Assembly (NCBI GenBank): GCA_004794785.1
Contig: SJOL01001427.1
Coordinates: forward strand, 334,208 to 398,207
Direction of reading: 5' to 3'
DNA from: Opisthorchis felineus
Taxonomy: Eukaryota; Platyhelminthes; Trematoda; Opisthorchiida; Opisthorchiidae
DNA length: 64,000 bases
Each line of letters starts with the position of its first letter. Position 1 is the stretch's first letter. The notes beneath the pieces were generated by a model, which ran no database searches, was not told where the DNA came from, and saw nothing but the letters and a program-made list of their open reading frames with translations. Position numbers and translations under genes: made by a program. Shown piece by piece: positions 24,652 through 38,500 of this stretch.

Positions 24652-25519
24652 CAACAACGAGGCTGGTATCAGCGAGGGAAGACTTCATTACCCGTCACAA
24701 AGCTTCTTCAAAGCGCCACACAGTTTGCTGCAGTGCCTGATTGCAAGATGCTTTTGCTTCAGCGTCAGTAGCAAAGTCGGCGTTGCGTTGTTTGTGAACA
24801 AGTGGTCGGTGCCTTGTAATGAAATGGAATGGCGCAGGACAAAAAAGTGAGGATATCTTTGGGTCACCGGCAAACACGCTGTACAGAACAATTCCCTATA
24901 GAGAGGACCTAAGTTAGCCGGAATGGAGTACACCACAATCAGAAAATCATACGCAGTTGGGCAAATACGTATCATCCTATCATAGGATCGTATGAAAAGA
25001 CGAGTTAGCTTTGGCACAGAATTAAAGATATTACACTGGTTTTTCTAATTGGAACAAAATATCAGAATCCACTATTCAGGTTCAATCTTTCACTTTGAGT
25101 TTGCTAGATTTGCGTTGTAGCGTCTCAGGTGGCAACCCTGAAACGTGTGAAGAGCTTGTCTGTAGAAGTATCCAGCTACACGGCAGTTATTGTCGTTCAG
25201 CCTTTGCGTCCGCGATAATGGTGGGATGCAAGTGAGGTCGAAACACCCTGGATTGCCTTGCAATCCAGCAATCATTGTGTCCGGATAGCGTCATATCACG
25301 GTGGGCATGCATGGCAAGTGACGTTCAGTGACCGCTTGATCCAATCGCTTGTCTACTTTGGTCCTTTGCGAAGAAACTGGACCTTATCGTGGGGCGACTG
25401 CTTGCACACCTCAGTAGCCCACTGAGGTGTACTGGAGGATGCTTGTGCATCATCTGCACATTCTCTCCTACCAGATTGCACAATGGATAGAGGTCTGACA
25501 GAAAAAAATGGTCTCCTGG
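24652..25519. other. Unassigned DNA
   Basis: A 109-codon minus-strand open frame (24688-25017) and several shorter ones are present, but none shows a motif I recognise. The section 25100-25480 is less AT-rich than its surroundings. Confidence 0.35.
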
Positions 25520-25660
25520 CTCCCTAGGTTAGGGGTTGGAACAAGTACGCAAATTTGTTCCGTAAGACTTGGGCTACCCGAGGAGTCCAAAGCCAACAAC
25601 CGCTGCCTTGCGATCAGGCTATTGAGCCAAAGACTCCGGTCGCGGACCCTAATCGTAATT
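25520..25660 (-). repeat. Probable tRNA-derived SINE (family 2)
   Basis: On the minus strand TTTGGCTCAATAGCC (A-box-like, 25629-25616) is followed at a suitable distance by GGCTTTGGACTCC (B-box-like, 25593-25581), then TCGGGTAGCCCAAGTCTTAC and a small inverted repeat GGAACAA...TTGTTCC at 25538-25561. Layout and box spacing fit a tRNA-derived SINE, but no second copy was found in this window. The body differs from family 1. Confidence 0.4.
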
Positions 25661-28600
25661 CTGTTTAGGCATGGGTACCATAGCAGTATGTCAGCCCACA
25701 TACGAACATGAACTTTACAGATAAAAGTGTTTTCACACCACATCGGCCGTTGCCTGGTGACATCAGCCGGGTTGCCTTATTCACTACATATGGCAGGCAG
25801 ATGGGCGAAAACAAGCGACTGCCGACACCTCTGGTCTTTTTTCATTGTTATCTTTTAACAACCGTCTTGCTTCCCTTAATTAGAGTCAAGCTGTAGGCAT
25901 TTCAGTCACCCATGGAATTGGTACATTTCACACCGCCGCTCACATCTACCGCTTATGGCAGTTAAGCACCAGTACATATTACTAGTGTATTGCTATCAAT
26001 GGTGATACTTTGACCGCATGTTAGCAACTGCCGATTTCCGTGTACAGTGTCGTTTTTTCCACCACGTTGGAGTAAAAAGAAAACCCTGATATTTATGCCG
26101 GTAGGTAAAAAAGCTTGCATTGCGTCACGAAAACACCTACTGATAAATAAACTTCTATTCGAAAAAGTGGCGAGTACGCATGGGACAGTTATGCTATGGC
26201 TTAGAACTCAAGAGCAAATGCTCAAAGTATTTCCCCCCATGATCACCATGGGCACATCACTAATCCGATTAGATTTACTGGGCTGTTTGTCGTCATAACG
26301 CAGATATCTTTACCTGGGAGGGACACGTCTGAAGGCACACTATATTCGTTCTACCGTAATCCTGTCTTTAGGTAACATAGAACCCCATAATTGAAGAGAG
26401 ATGCTCTTAAATTCACACATGATCGGTTCTCTCCTGCAAATGAGACTCTATTACTGAAGTGCCCTACGTCACTACGTCCCGGATTAGTCAGTTGACTATC
26501 ATTGCACAGAGTATGTCATGAATGGGCTATTTCGACTGGAATTGGCTTGCCTTCATCTAGCTGAGAACAGAGATTTAATGCGTACACGGTGCAATGTTTT
26601 AGACAGCATCGCACGCGAACCAATTATTGCAAGTTGTGAGTGACGAATAAAAAGAAACGAAGCAGAATATTTAGCATTTCTAGCCTTCCCATTATTTGCA
26701 TAATAAATTATTTTGTCCAATGGTTTGTATCACATTATGGTTAGAAGGAAATATCACTAGTCTCTAATGACATAGAAAATGGGGTCTCACGACCATTTAT
26801 TGAGTTTTCAAGCAACCAAGGGAAACTGGTTGCTTTTTAAATTTTCTTTGAACGGTTGATGTCAAGACTGGGTTAATTCTAGCCACAATTTTTTTCCATT
26901 CAAAGTTATTGCAGCGTAAACAAGTGTCCGAGGTTGTGTTTCCGTAGTGTTGCCCGCAGTTTTATACAGACTTATCTAAAAAGTGGTTCTGTCTGTAATG
27001 CGCACATCACCGTGCAGAACATCCAGTTAAATCAATAGAGTCGACTTGTTTTGTGGACGGATACTTTATTAGCTTTTCCGCTCAAATATCATATGCCGAG
27101 ACTGGAGTCCTATGAATCGACCATTAACAGTTGTGGAACTGATGTACATCAATTCATTTCTCCATCATGCTGCATCCCCCTGAGTAAATTGCAGTGTTTC
27201 TGGCATGGACTCAGAGACCGGTTTGTATAATTCTGTATTTACTCTCACATATTGTAACCATCTTTCTACCCTGTACCCCATACGCCCGAGTTTATTCTGA
27301 CAGGAGCGTAGTGTGCATTCAACATTCATTGTTCAATATTCGAGGACCCACAAAAGCTCCTAGCTTGGCAGACTTCTTGCTGTTCTCCCAAAAGTCTTCT
27401 GTCAAGACACAAAGGACACGTCTGTTCTTTTTTTTCACTTTAGTTTTCATTTTTCGCACTTCTCCGTGTAAATGGCGACTGGCCAAGTCGATAATTTCTG
27501 CGGTTCTTCTCATTAAAATGGCTGATTCTTACTTGAAGGAATGACTGAGGATCGGTTCACTTCTTCATGTAACCAATAGTCCAATATGCAGAAGTGCACG
27601 CGGCCGGTGTCTGAAGCCAGTGGCAAAGACTAGCTTAACTAGACCTCAGAATGAACCTCATTTGGTGTTTTTAGCCTCTGAAAGCGCATCAGATCGAAAA
27701 CAGAGAAATGATATTTTGGTTGGTCTTATTTTTGGTCATTGTCAGAGGCTTTGTGGTGGCTGGACAACCTAGGTCTGAGACAGAGTTGATCCGTCTGAAG
27801 CACCACTGGTAGTTACCCGGTGGACCTTCTTCAAAAATTGCACCAGAGTGTCAGCAACCTGAATTCACCAGTCCGAGGGAACAAGGTAGGTAATGGATCA
27901 AAAATGTGTCTCTTACTACGAAGTGGTTCATTGAGAGAGGTTTTCCTCCTCATAAGAATATGTTACGACATCCCCTGATCACAAAAGGACGTCCCAAATT
28001 CTTTTTAAATTTTGAAATCATGAAAAATCATGGAAAATCAGTGCACAGGTAATATCCATTTACCATGCAAGTTTATGCAATATTCGTTTCGATAATTTGA
28101 GGTGAGGTTCCTCTGCCTACATTGTATGCTTCAGGCTACGATGGTTGCTAAGTTCACAAATACAACTTAGCATTTAAAACACCGAGCTCCAGAAAACATG
28201 CCGGCGACATCAAAGTCCCCATACTGTAGGTCCATACTACAGTACTCCGTGTTCTTCCTGAATGTTAGTGATGTCAGACCAACTATTTCTCAAGCACGCA
28301 GCCCATTCTCACTATTTGGTTGCGATCGATTAAGATGTGCGGGAGGTGATTTCCTCCCTTGCTAACAAGAATAGCAAGGAGATTGTCAAATGTCATCGGC
28401 TGCGTGTATATGAGAATGGCTAAAAACGAGGTCGTCACATGCCGAACAGAACACGATAAAACAGATACCTTTAGACAAGTTTACTCACTGCGCCCAACAA
28501 TTGAAACAAGAGGTCTTGCCGTCTAGCATGCGTCTGTCAAACGATCAATGAGACACTTTCTATCATCTGCTGCCATATTGAATTCAAGTGAATTTGTGAT

Positions 28601-31600
28601 AAGCTTAAGGGGTAATTCCGTGTATCCACGTGGCTTCTCACACCACACAAGACACTGCTTCTGGTTAGTATGGGTTTTATTAAACGTGGGAAATTTAAGG
28701 GCGAAGCTACGGCTTGACACATTTGACACGTATGTTAGCCCACTGTCCTTCTTCCCTTGGAGCTTTTGCGTTTCATGTTTCAAGCTATTAAGCGGACATT
28801 TGTTTTGTATACAGGAACTGCTTTCACGATCTGTCTCATCATCGACCTGATAACAAAAATACTTCTTTTTTCTAACGTTGACATAGAGTTGAATCATATT
28901 TAAAGAAACTAACCAGTTTCACCTACTTAAAATGTTCTCTAAAATGAAGGTGGTCAGTTAACTTTGCCAATTTTTAGGTACTATTTTCACTGAAATCTTT
29001 GGGGCTGTACACAAGTGTTCCTCGAAAACAGTTTTGGCACGACGCTTATCAAAACCTTCAAACTTCTGCCTTGATACTTTGATCAGTTTTACTCAGCCTG
29101 AGATAAACAAACCGTTACATAGCGTTGGAGACTGTAATTCTTGGAATAGACACCACTTTAATCTGCTGCTTTTGTCCAGTGCTCACCAAATGTTCTTCAC
29201 ACAATCACTTGAGTCTAATAAGTCCTATACAATAACGTGCCTTCCAGCGTGTAAACCGGCTTACTATATTTCAGAATAGGGACAACTGGTTGGCTTACTA
29301 TATGCTAAGAAACCTACTACCACATACGCCGCTGTTTCCTATCAGCCCTTCTCTCCCGCCAAGCAAGAACCTCACATCTGAGCATGAGGTAATCGAGCCC
29401 CCAAGATTAGTGACGTACTTGTTATACCATAGAAGGAAACAAAAAACTTACCTATAATGTGTGACGTACCTGAAAGATGAAATATCTTCAAAGAATAAGC
29501 CAGACAGTATTTTGTCTTGTGTAGACATTGTCTCTTGTACGGTTCCTATGTCACAGTCGGTGCCGCATACCATCAATCAGTAAACCCATACTCGTCTTCT
29601 GTCGATGTTTGATGGTGATGACATAAGTTTTATTATTCGCCTGAGCCAAGTAATTTTTCAAAGTGACTTTTTTCCCTAGAGGTGTGTAATCCGTTCTCAG
29701 TGATACCAAGAGGAATGGTTATCAAACTGTTTCTCAATATGCACCCATTTCAGTCTGTCAGCGACGGTAATTCCAACCCCCAGGTTATGTTGCCCCGAAA
29801 CAAATGTTCTAATTACTAAAAAGCCGCCTGTAAGTAGCAAGTGGAAATACAGTGGGTCAATTATTTTTCCCGGTGGCGCTTTCCAATCCAAAGCAGGTTG
29901 ATGGACGTACAATAACCCTGTTTGCTTTAAGAGAGGTGCAACTCAGTGGTAGTCACGTGATAGTCACAGAAAGAGTGGGGGAAAACTTGAAGAATATTTT
30001 GCGTGCTATTTGGAGCCTGCAACATGTTTTACTCCGTTATTGTAACCCATACTCGGTATACGCAATCTTACACACAAAGTCAGTTCACCACCAGAATCTG
30101 GTCTACAGCTGACGATAATGACTTTGCTGAACCAAGTTTACACTTGCGTAGACCTTGGGCCACAAGTGGAATCCTTGGTACCATGTCCAGAACTTCCAAG
30201 GCCGTCAAGGTCTGAACACAGAGTTTTCTCTAACATTTCTTATCAGCCGGAATTTCTTTGATTATCTATAAACAGCATATTTCAGATGCGACCATGTTTT
30301 TCACACAGAGACATGGTATAAGCGAAAAGACAATACCAGTGCAAACATTAAGTGGGGTGAACCGTGGAATGACTAAGACACCGACGCACCACACTTTGAC
30401 AACTTTGACACAAGGTGCTTTAGGTCATCCGTATAGGAATATCGACATATAGTCAGGAGTAACTGTGGCGTTAAGGAAATACCATTGAGAATCTGAACAA
30501 ACCGATAAATTGGCAAGATCCAAATCAACTGCGCGGCAAGCTGGACAAGCAACCTGTCCAGCTATAAAACCATACCTAATTTCAGAGCCTGCATGAACAT
30601 GATGTATTGCGTGACAAACTTTTCATCTGATGGGTTGATAGTCATACATTTCTGCCTTTTTACCCCTTGGCTGATAGTTTGGTATACGCCATCCTAATCT
30701 GATAATGATGACCAAGGGATCGTTGCAACTTTTTGACACTTCGACTGATGGATGCTTTTGCCTTTCGTAAATGTTTGTGCGTCATTCACGCATGGCATGT
30801 GCCAGGAAAACTGTTAAGACTACCGTTATGCGCAGAAAGTGTATCCGGGTCTTTTCGTAACACCTCTCCCCTTTTTCCTTCCGTACTTTCACTGATGATC
30901 CCAAAAATTGACAAAACTCGTTGCAGGTTGTCAGGCGAGTGGCCTGAATACATATCATCACCAACACGTATGACTAGGCGAACAGGATATTATCGCATAA
31001 CTATGGCGGATGATTATCGAGTTTTTGGAATACCAGATAAATTGCGCAAACAACTAATGTCCCTCTTATAAACTCATCTGGCAGACCTTCACCCGTGGTT
31101 TTCGAAATTCGCTGGGACAAAAGGAACCCAAACCCACCAGGCGAGAGCCTCTGTGCCAAAGTGTGACAATAGGAATTACGTCCATCGTCACAATTTCTTT
31201 CTATTCCTAGGGGTTTTTGTACTGTTTGATTGTTGCTTTCGATCGGGTAAAGTGAACGCGATATAGGCTGCGGTCCGCTTTTTCACTGGTCCGCTTTTAA
31301 CACTGATAATGCGGTAGGAGTTAGCCGGGACTAAAAATCTTGCTCAGCTGAACCGGACTGAATTATGCGCAGCAGGTAACTTTCGTCATGGCTGCCGAAA
31401 CATGTTAATCCATTAGGGAATCTCGTATCACAAGTTATCAAGTGTCCTCGAAAATTTTCCTGAATAATCTGCACTATTTAGCAAACTGTTGATGCGAAAC
31501 CTTTTGACCCACTGTACAGTGTGATTTTGATGAGTCAAGTCTCATTAGACCAGGCTTGGCCGTCTCCCTCGAAATTAAACAACTCTTTCTCCGCGATGAC

Positions 31601-34600
31601 CAATTACAATTTTGTGCACGTGATGCATAACCCAATAAATGCGTTATTAGTAAACCCACAGAATTACTCTACATTGATTGGGCTCGCTGTACTGCTCATC
31701 TCAACTAATCCTAACTCTTCTAAGTGACACTGGACGTGACAGCGGAAAAGACGGGATCCTGACGGTTTCCCTTGTCTAGAATATTGATAAAGTCATATGA
31801 CTCGGGTGGACGCGACTTTTTCTGTGCGTATGAGGTCTTGAAAGAGAATATCCTTTCGACACGGATCACCAGTTACCAAGGAAGCAAAAGTCAGGTTAAA
31901 TCAAACTTTGGAGAGGAAAAAATACAAGCTAGTTTTGTCCTGCGATCACACACAAAAGCTCAACATATGCTGCTTTTACTGGCTTTTACAGTCACAATAC
32001 CTACGTGAAATAACAATCTTTAGAAGAAAGAGATTTGTTTGGGGCACGATTAAAACACACCGTAGTGTAAAAATACGACATTAAACCAGGTCATTCACGG
32101 TCGAAACAAATTAATGCGCTGTAATAGATGAAGAGCTGGTAGCGCAGTGAGGTAAGACCCATTTTTGAAGACGTTTCGACACCAGTAGCCGTAGTCACCG
32201 TCAACTATTTGGGTCAACCCAATCCCTTATTAAGACTGGTGGGTCTAACTTGAACACATATGTGACGTAGGAAGTATTCCTTAATGCAGGCTGTTCATCA
32301 CAGAGGGATCCGTTATTGATGGTGTTTAATTTGTACTACCTACTTTAAAAAAGTACCAACGCGAGGAAAAATGTATTTGGCTTTTTCTATGGCCAGTTTC
32401 TCATTAGGAGCCCTGGTATCTATAGATTATAGGCGTCAACACTGACAGCAACCAGAGAACACTGACACTTCCCTAACACCCAAACATGTCGGGTTGTTGA
32501 GTAAAAGGCCCTCCGTTTGGAAGGAGAAATACGGTGCAGTAGAAGAAATCCAGCACCACGTTGGCACAAACACCTAGGATGCATCTGTTTCCAACAACAT
32601 GGCAGACAAAATAGATACAAACTTACAGAACGAACACCCCTTACAACTTTTGGGTGCCATTTCAAACACAGGAAAAGTCACGTACGCCACAGCCCTAAAA
32701 GTGAAAAAGCTTACAGCAGACAAAAATGCTACATTCTGTCCATGTTTCTTAATAGTTCTTAGTTTTCCGGCCACATTTTCCACAAGCAGTTGTAAAGGGA
32801 AAGGCATAAAGTGATGTTTTTTGGGCATCGGAAAAAATCAGCCAGCAATCATTTGTCTTTACACAATTAAATACGTGAATCTCACGGTCGTAAAACGCAC
32901 ATATGAAGTTTTATGGAATCAAATTCCAATCTTACACCTTGTTTCCACTATACACTTCGCACCACTTGTGGCAACCAAATAGTTTCGTATGAATGTTTGG
33001 CTGATACGACGATATTTTCTGTTGAGTCTAAATTCAGTAATCCAAGTCCGGCAATTAGGAACTACTGCTGGCATTTGAGCGACGTGATTCTGATACACAA
33101 ATGAACAGTAATTTAGCCTCATTAGGTCACCGCCAACGCCCTTCAAACAATCAACTTTTTTAAATTCACGCTTGAGGCAGTTGTCCGCTTACAATACACT
33201 CTTGCAATGACAGATTGAGTTGGCAGTTTATTTAATCTGTTGCGATGCGAGCTACTCCACAGTATTGTAGCCGTAAACTCTTGGTTGGCGTCATTCTTGA
33301 ATGTGAAAGGGTATTCACTTGATTGTATGGGTTTTCTAAACCTCAGCTAATAAACTGGCCGCCTGCCGATATAAATGATTGCTTTTCATATTTGGGAAAA
33401 CGCGACAGGCGTTTCCACATAAAGGCTTCACTGGTTGAGTGTCTATGCCTGAACCACAATGCTGTCAAGCGAGTACTGTTCACCGGCTTTCACTCAGGGC
33501 GTCACCCGTAGTTCCACTTTTTTTCACTAGCAGCTTATGCAAGCTAGAGGGACGTGTCGAAAATCGATAAATTGGAACAGAAATACATCCATCGCAGCAG
33601 GCCGTTTGCTCGTTTACAACGACTTGTTTTTGTCCTGACAATCGAACCATGTTACTCTTGTTTTCAAGGTGCATTTGCACAGTTTGGGTAAACATAGTGA
33701 TATGTGAAGCAACAACTAAATAACTGTGTATCCAGATGAGCGCAAACGGTAACGACTTTCCTGGTATCGGTTACCGATCAAATTAGTTGCATCTCTGCTC
33801 CGTTCAAAATGCATCACGTGCGGTTTTGTTGTGCACTCCCGTCGCATGTCACAAACACTAACGATTCTTAACTACACTGCAGGGTGTGGAGAGTATTCCA
33901 GTTGGGGCAAGCACTAAATTTTACTGAAGGTCACACCCATAAGCCCACAGACCGTGAATTCTGATGCTGACCACTTGGGATTAGACTCCCCCGTAAATGA
34001 ATTAACCTGTAACTTACGATGTAGCACTCATTCTGCAATTATGTTCAAGGGTTATAGTACGGCGGGGAAACCAACCTGCCACAGAACTGAACTGTCTCAG
34101 TTGGTTGCGGTTCAAGATTGATTTCTAACTGTGACTAGGATAAATACAAATACCTAAATGCTTAACGACCAATGCCGGTAGGATTCTAACAGCAGCCGTA
34201 GTTGGGAGGTTGCGGTCTCTCCACTGATCAGCGGAGCAGACAGCAATGCAAAGTTTCCAATTTTGAGAATAATTCAGTTATAAGGAGATTCGAATAGCCT
34301 GGTGTTTAGCACCACGGATTTCTGCTGCGAAGACCTGGTCCGAACCGTTACGCGGACATCTCCAAACCAGCTGACTGACTGCGCCTTAAAATATGTGTAA
34401 ACATCAGCAAATGATGGAACGTTACTCTGCTGAAGGTTGTTTTTTAAAACTGGTGCATCGCTATGGAGACCCTGCTTTACAAACCTTCAACATAGCAAAA
34501 GCCCTTTGTGAAGAGTACTCTTATCGTCCACAGAAACCGTTTCCTAGGTAAAAGTTAAAAAAAAACCGTAAGAAAGTCACTATTTTACAAACGAAAGCTG

Positions 34601-35276
34601 AAATTGTACCTGACTTTCTTGTCTGGGTCCGACATTTCGCACGATCTCATTGCAAAGGATCTCGGTTTGCTGCCGGCGTGCTGTCCACTAACAGGTGGCT
34701 CTGATACCCAGGCTATCGGAAGCTGTGTTAAGCCTACACTGGACACAGGTGAAGTAAATGATTTGAGCAATCAGGCAACCTTTAATTTAATCTATCGTGC
34801 CATAAAAATCCTCGGAGGCCAAAGTTATGGACATGTAAGTTTGTTTGTTCATCAGTTGGAAGACTATCTTCAGTAAAAGCCACTCTTAGGAGAGATTCGC
34901 CATTGAAAAATACCGTTTCTTTTGGCCAAGGAAGCATATTTCCCCGCTAAATCCCATTTCACCAGGAAGCAACTTGCAGAAGAGACTGCTCTCGTATGAA
35001 GCTTTGGAACGATCCCTTCAGAGTCCTTTTCAAGAGATCACGTCGGACCGATATTCTAAGTGGCCAGATTATGTGGTAAAGCTGTGCCGTCTGTAAATGA
35101 CACTTTCATATCCACATTAACTGTGGCCGCTGTTCACATTTATCTCTCCCAAAAGAGCTCTAACCGCTTGAGGAAATCACAGCAGACGAGTCATAATTAA
35201 TATCACCTGGAAGGATATTTTACAGAAGGGTAAAACTGCAGTAGTGCAATAAGAACGGAATTAGGTATAGACGTTA
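25661..35276. other. Long unassigned stretch
   Basis: About 9.6 kb with no recognised gene or repeat. The longest open frames are a 124-codon minus frame at 28523-28897, overlapped by a 100-codon plus frame, and a 112-codon plus frame at 30733-31071. A 71-codon minus frame at 33480-33695 starts with a true ATG. None has a recognisable domain or clear pair of splice sites. It is probably intron or intergenic DNA. Confidence 0.35.
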
Positions 35277-35520
35277 TACACTACTCATAAGGTTGCTGAA
35301 AATTCTTTGACAACCCACGAACGGTTTCGCCCTTCTTGGGGCTCATCAGGTAGTGCAGCCCCCAAGATTCCGTCAAACTTATGTTATGCTTGAACCCAAA
35401 TTGAACATATTTCGACAAATACACTCATTTGCATGGACGAGAGATTGAGCTGGAATCCAGGTGAGTCACCCGTCAGAACCAAATTAATATGAAATTGAGT
35501 GTATTTGTCGAGATAAAATT
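35277..35520. repeat. Foldback-type interspersed repeat, copy 2, with a perfect 16-bp inverted repeat
   Basis: It matches copy 1 (757-1206) over most of its length. The core is a perfect inverted repeat: TCGACAAATACACTCA at 35412-35427 and its reverse complement at 35496-35511, separated by 68 bases. Copy 1 has the same arrangement in diverged form, which shows the palindrome belongs to the element and did not arise by chance. No coding capacity is left in this copy. Confidence 0.7.
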
Positions 35521-38500
35521 GGGTATTCTGCGTCACTTGCATATTAGAAGTAGTTTGGTGGGAGGCGATCCTTCTTGGGACCGAAACAAGTTAGTCATAA
35601 GTCTGTGGGTGTCCTTCCCCGGAAGTATCGCACACTAAATCCCGCCTCCCGTGGAATGATGCTGTGTATCCTCTGGAGAAGCTACTTTCATTATCTTGTC
35701 ATGTATCTTGAAGGTACTGCTACATTACTAGTTATGACACCACGATAGATGATTTTACAATGTTGGATGTAATTTTCACTTGCGTGACATGAATTGGAAG
35801 CATGATGGTGCCTTCTAGTGCACGCCAAAAAGCAATGGGTTGGGACGCTTGGAAACGTATGGCTTACACAAAAAACTAGAAAATTCCCTACGGGTGAAAC
35901 GGATGATTTTTGGACCCTAATGTGTTTCTGAAGCTAGACTGAACTTCTTACAGGAGGTCTATTTTTGAAGATTACTGTAGTATTAATGTTGATGTAGATG
36001 TAAGGCACATTTGGAAGGCTCCATCCCGCTGAAAACAAACCTGTTTGCATTACGTTGGTCATATGCTTACTAGTTGCCTCAAAGTACGTTAGCTAAGAAC
36101 ACCAGCACATCACCCCGGGTCTTCATTGAAAGGGTGTAGCGCCCCAAGAAAGAAGAAATGTGGTCTTCTTCTGGAGTTTGGAAACAGCCTCCTAAATGAT
36201 ATTAACTCTAGGTCTACTCTCACGAAACGGACTGAGGCGGATTTAATTTAGAGGTAGTCCATAATGGAGGGAGCTTATTGAGGTAGTATTGTGTGAATAG
36301 CTTGCATCAGAATCAGATTTGCCGGTCAGCAATAGTCAAACTATTAGAAGACCATGCATAATAAAAAACCATAATAGACCATAATAGAAAACCACCAACG
36401 AGTCGCGTGGATTCGAATGTGGTGCTGCGCATAGGCTCTTGGCGCCAATGTAAATCCCGAGGGAATGTGGTGGGCAAGCAACGTGCATGGGCACCAGAAA
36501 TTGACTGCTTCAGCTTCCAAGGCCTCACCTATCTGATTGGCGCCATAGAGGGCGAAAATGGTAATGGGCAGTTTGCTTACTTTGAGCAAATATTTCATGC
36601 CATTTCCATCAAATTTACCTGATTCGTGAAAGCTCGAAAGATGAATTTTTATAGCTAGAAATGCTGGTAAACTAGTACTATTTTTTGGAGTTCATATAAA
36701 CGCATTTCTGGTTTGGAATTGTCCTTTTCAAAATACCCAGTGATGAGTATAAGTACACAGTAAGCTTTGAGTAGAATGCGCTTATGCGCTGAAGCTCCAA
36801 AACCCTTACCGGTACAGATTAGTGCACCTCGTCGAAGACAATGCTGAAAGTACCCAGACGTGAACTTAGAGGTAGATTTAAATTCCTTTTCTTTTCTATT
36901 TTTGGCTCTTTTGCTCACTATTTCAGACAGAAATGATGAGTTTTATGAATGATTTAGACAGTTCGTAACTGGAGCTGCGTAACTTATTTGGGGGCAATCA
37001 ATAACTACATACAGTAGTAGTATTTAGGAAATACGAAGTGAAACAAAAATTAACTTCTAAGGAATGGAGCGTAGTCGTGGTGATACAAACAACTGAGCCT
37101 AACGGAATCTTCTGTATTGTTGCAGAGACAAACCAAATTAGGTCATGTTGCATAGTTATAATTCCCTAGGATGCACCTCATTAAATGTTGGCTACAGTGC
37201 AGACAATAGGCGGGCTGTGTTAGCTTGGTGGGTTGATTCCAAGTGTAGATGGAAGCAGGCTAAACGTCAAGACATCCTATTTTTGAGTGTAGGCTTGAAG
37301 GACGGAGTCCATCAACACTGTTATCAGACGCTTATGTGTAGTTCAGACGGCTATGTAGTATGACAGAGTTTGAATACCACGAGGGTGGTGTGGCTTCCAG
37401 ACTAACTATACACGGAGAGGATAAAAAGTTGTCATGGATAAGTGGTTGAAGCCGCCAAGGGGGAAGGTTTTGTGTGGAGGTCCTATTGGGGCTGCATCGC
37501 CAGACCGAAGCTGGTATGTGAACTTCAGTCAGAAAAGCCGGCGGAGTGTATGAAGACAGATGTACTGAGTACGTCGGTTTGGCGAAAGAGAGTCAGATTT
37601 TGTATTACAGCCGAACCATGCTCGAGGATGTACTATCAACTTCTTACGAAGAAGCATATCATTATCTTCAGCTACAACTGCCACGTATCCAATGATCTAT
37701 CCTTGAATTGTTCAGAACTTATTGTTTGAGGCGCCAAGTCTTTTGGACTCTCAACAAAAAATGTGCTGAGTACACTTTTCCGATGACATCTTAGTGTCTG
37801 CTAATCTTCATTGTTTGAATGTACAGTTTGATGCGCACATGTCATTAGCAGAGCCGCATCGGATTGTTCTCAACTTCAACAAGGAATTGATGGAAACGAT
37901 TAATAATGCACACGCAGCGCGGAAACCGACCAGATGTTCGAATTCCCGCCTAAATCGCAGAACTAGAAAGTGAATTCTTTAGTGATTTGTTTACTCTAGA
38001 AAGCACACCACTTGGATGATGAGGCGTGCATATTATTGTGAAACTCCAGCTAGTTTCCGCTGCGCCAGATAGAAGATAGAAAGTTAAAAATAAACCATAT
38101 CAAAGAATAATCATTGGTTAGGTAACTACAGTCCCAAAGGATAAACACCGCTTATTATTTCTTACTCTGTGACAAACAAAAGTCGGCAGTTGACTACTGC
38201 GAGCGTTCAAATGCCGCAAGAAGCGCTTCGCTATTGTTGGCAGAAATCATTGAATAGGTAAGACGGCAAAACATGTCTAAACAAGTGCAGCTTCTGCGGC
38301 GTTGTTCACAATGTTTGTGTAGCACCCGGGATGCTGCCTGTTTGAATGAACGCACTAGAATTTCTCACTGGATTATTACACATATATGTGTATGTACATT
38401 ACTCGAGGCAGATTGCAGCGTTTAATTTGAAAGACTGAAGAATAATGCTCTAGGCTCCGTTAGCAACACATCACTCACGCACAGAATTATGATATATCGT

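Noticed and set aside
24688..25017. Minus-strand 109-codon frame considered as a gypsy reverse transcriptase or RNase H fragment
   Set aside because: No catalytic motif (YxDD, TDHKPL or equivalent) can be aligned without forcing.
28523..28897. Overlapping 124-codon minus and 100-codon plus frames
   Set aside because: Both strands are open, neither shows a motif or convincing splice borders.
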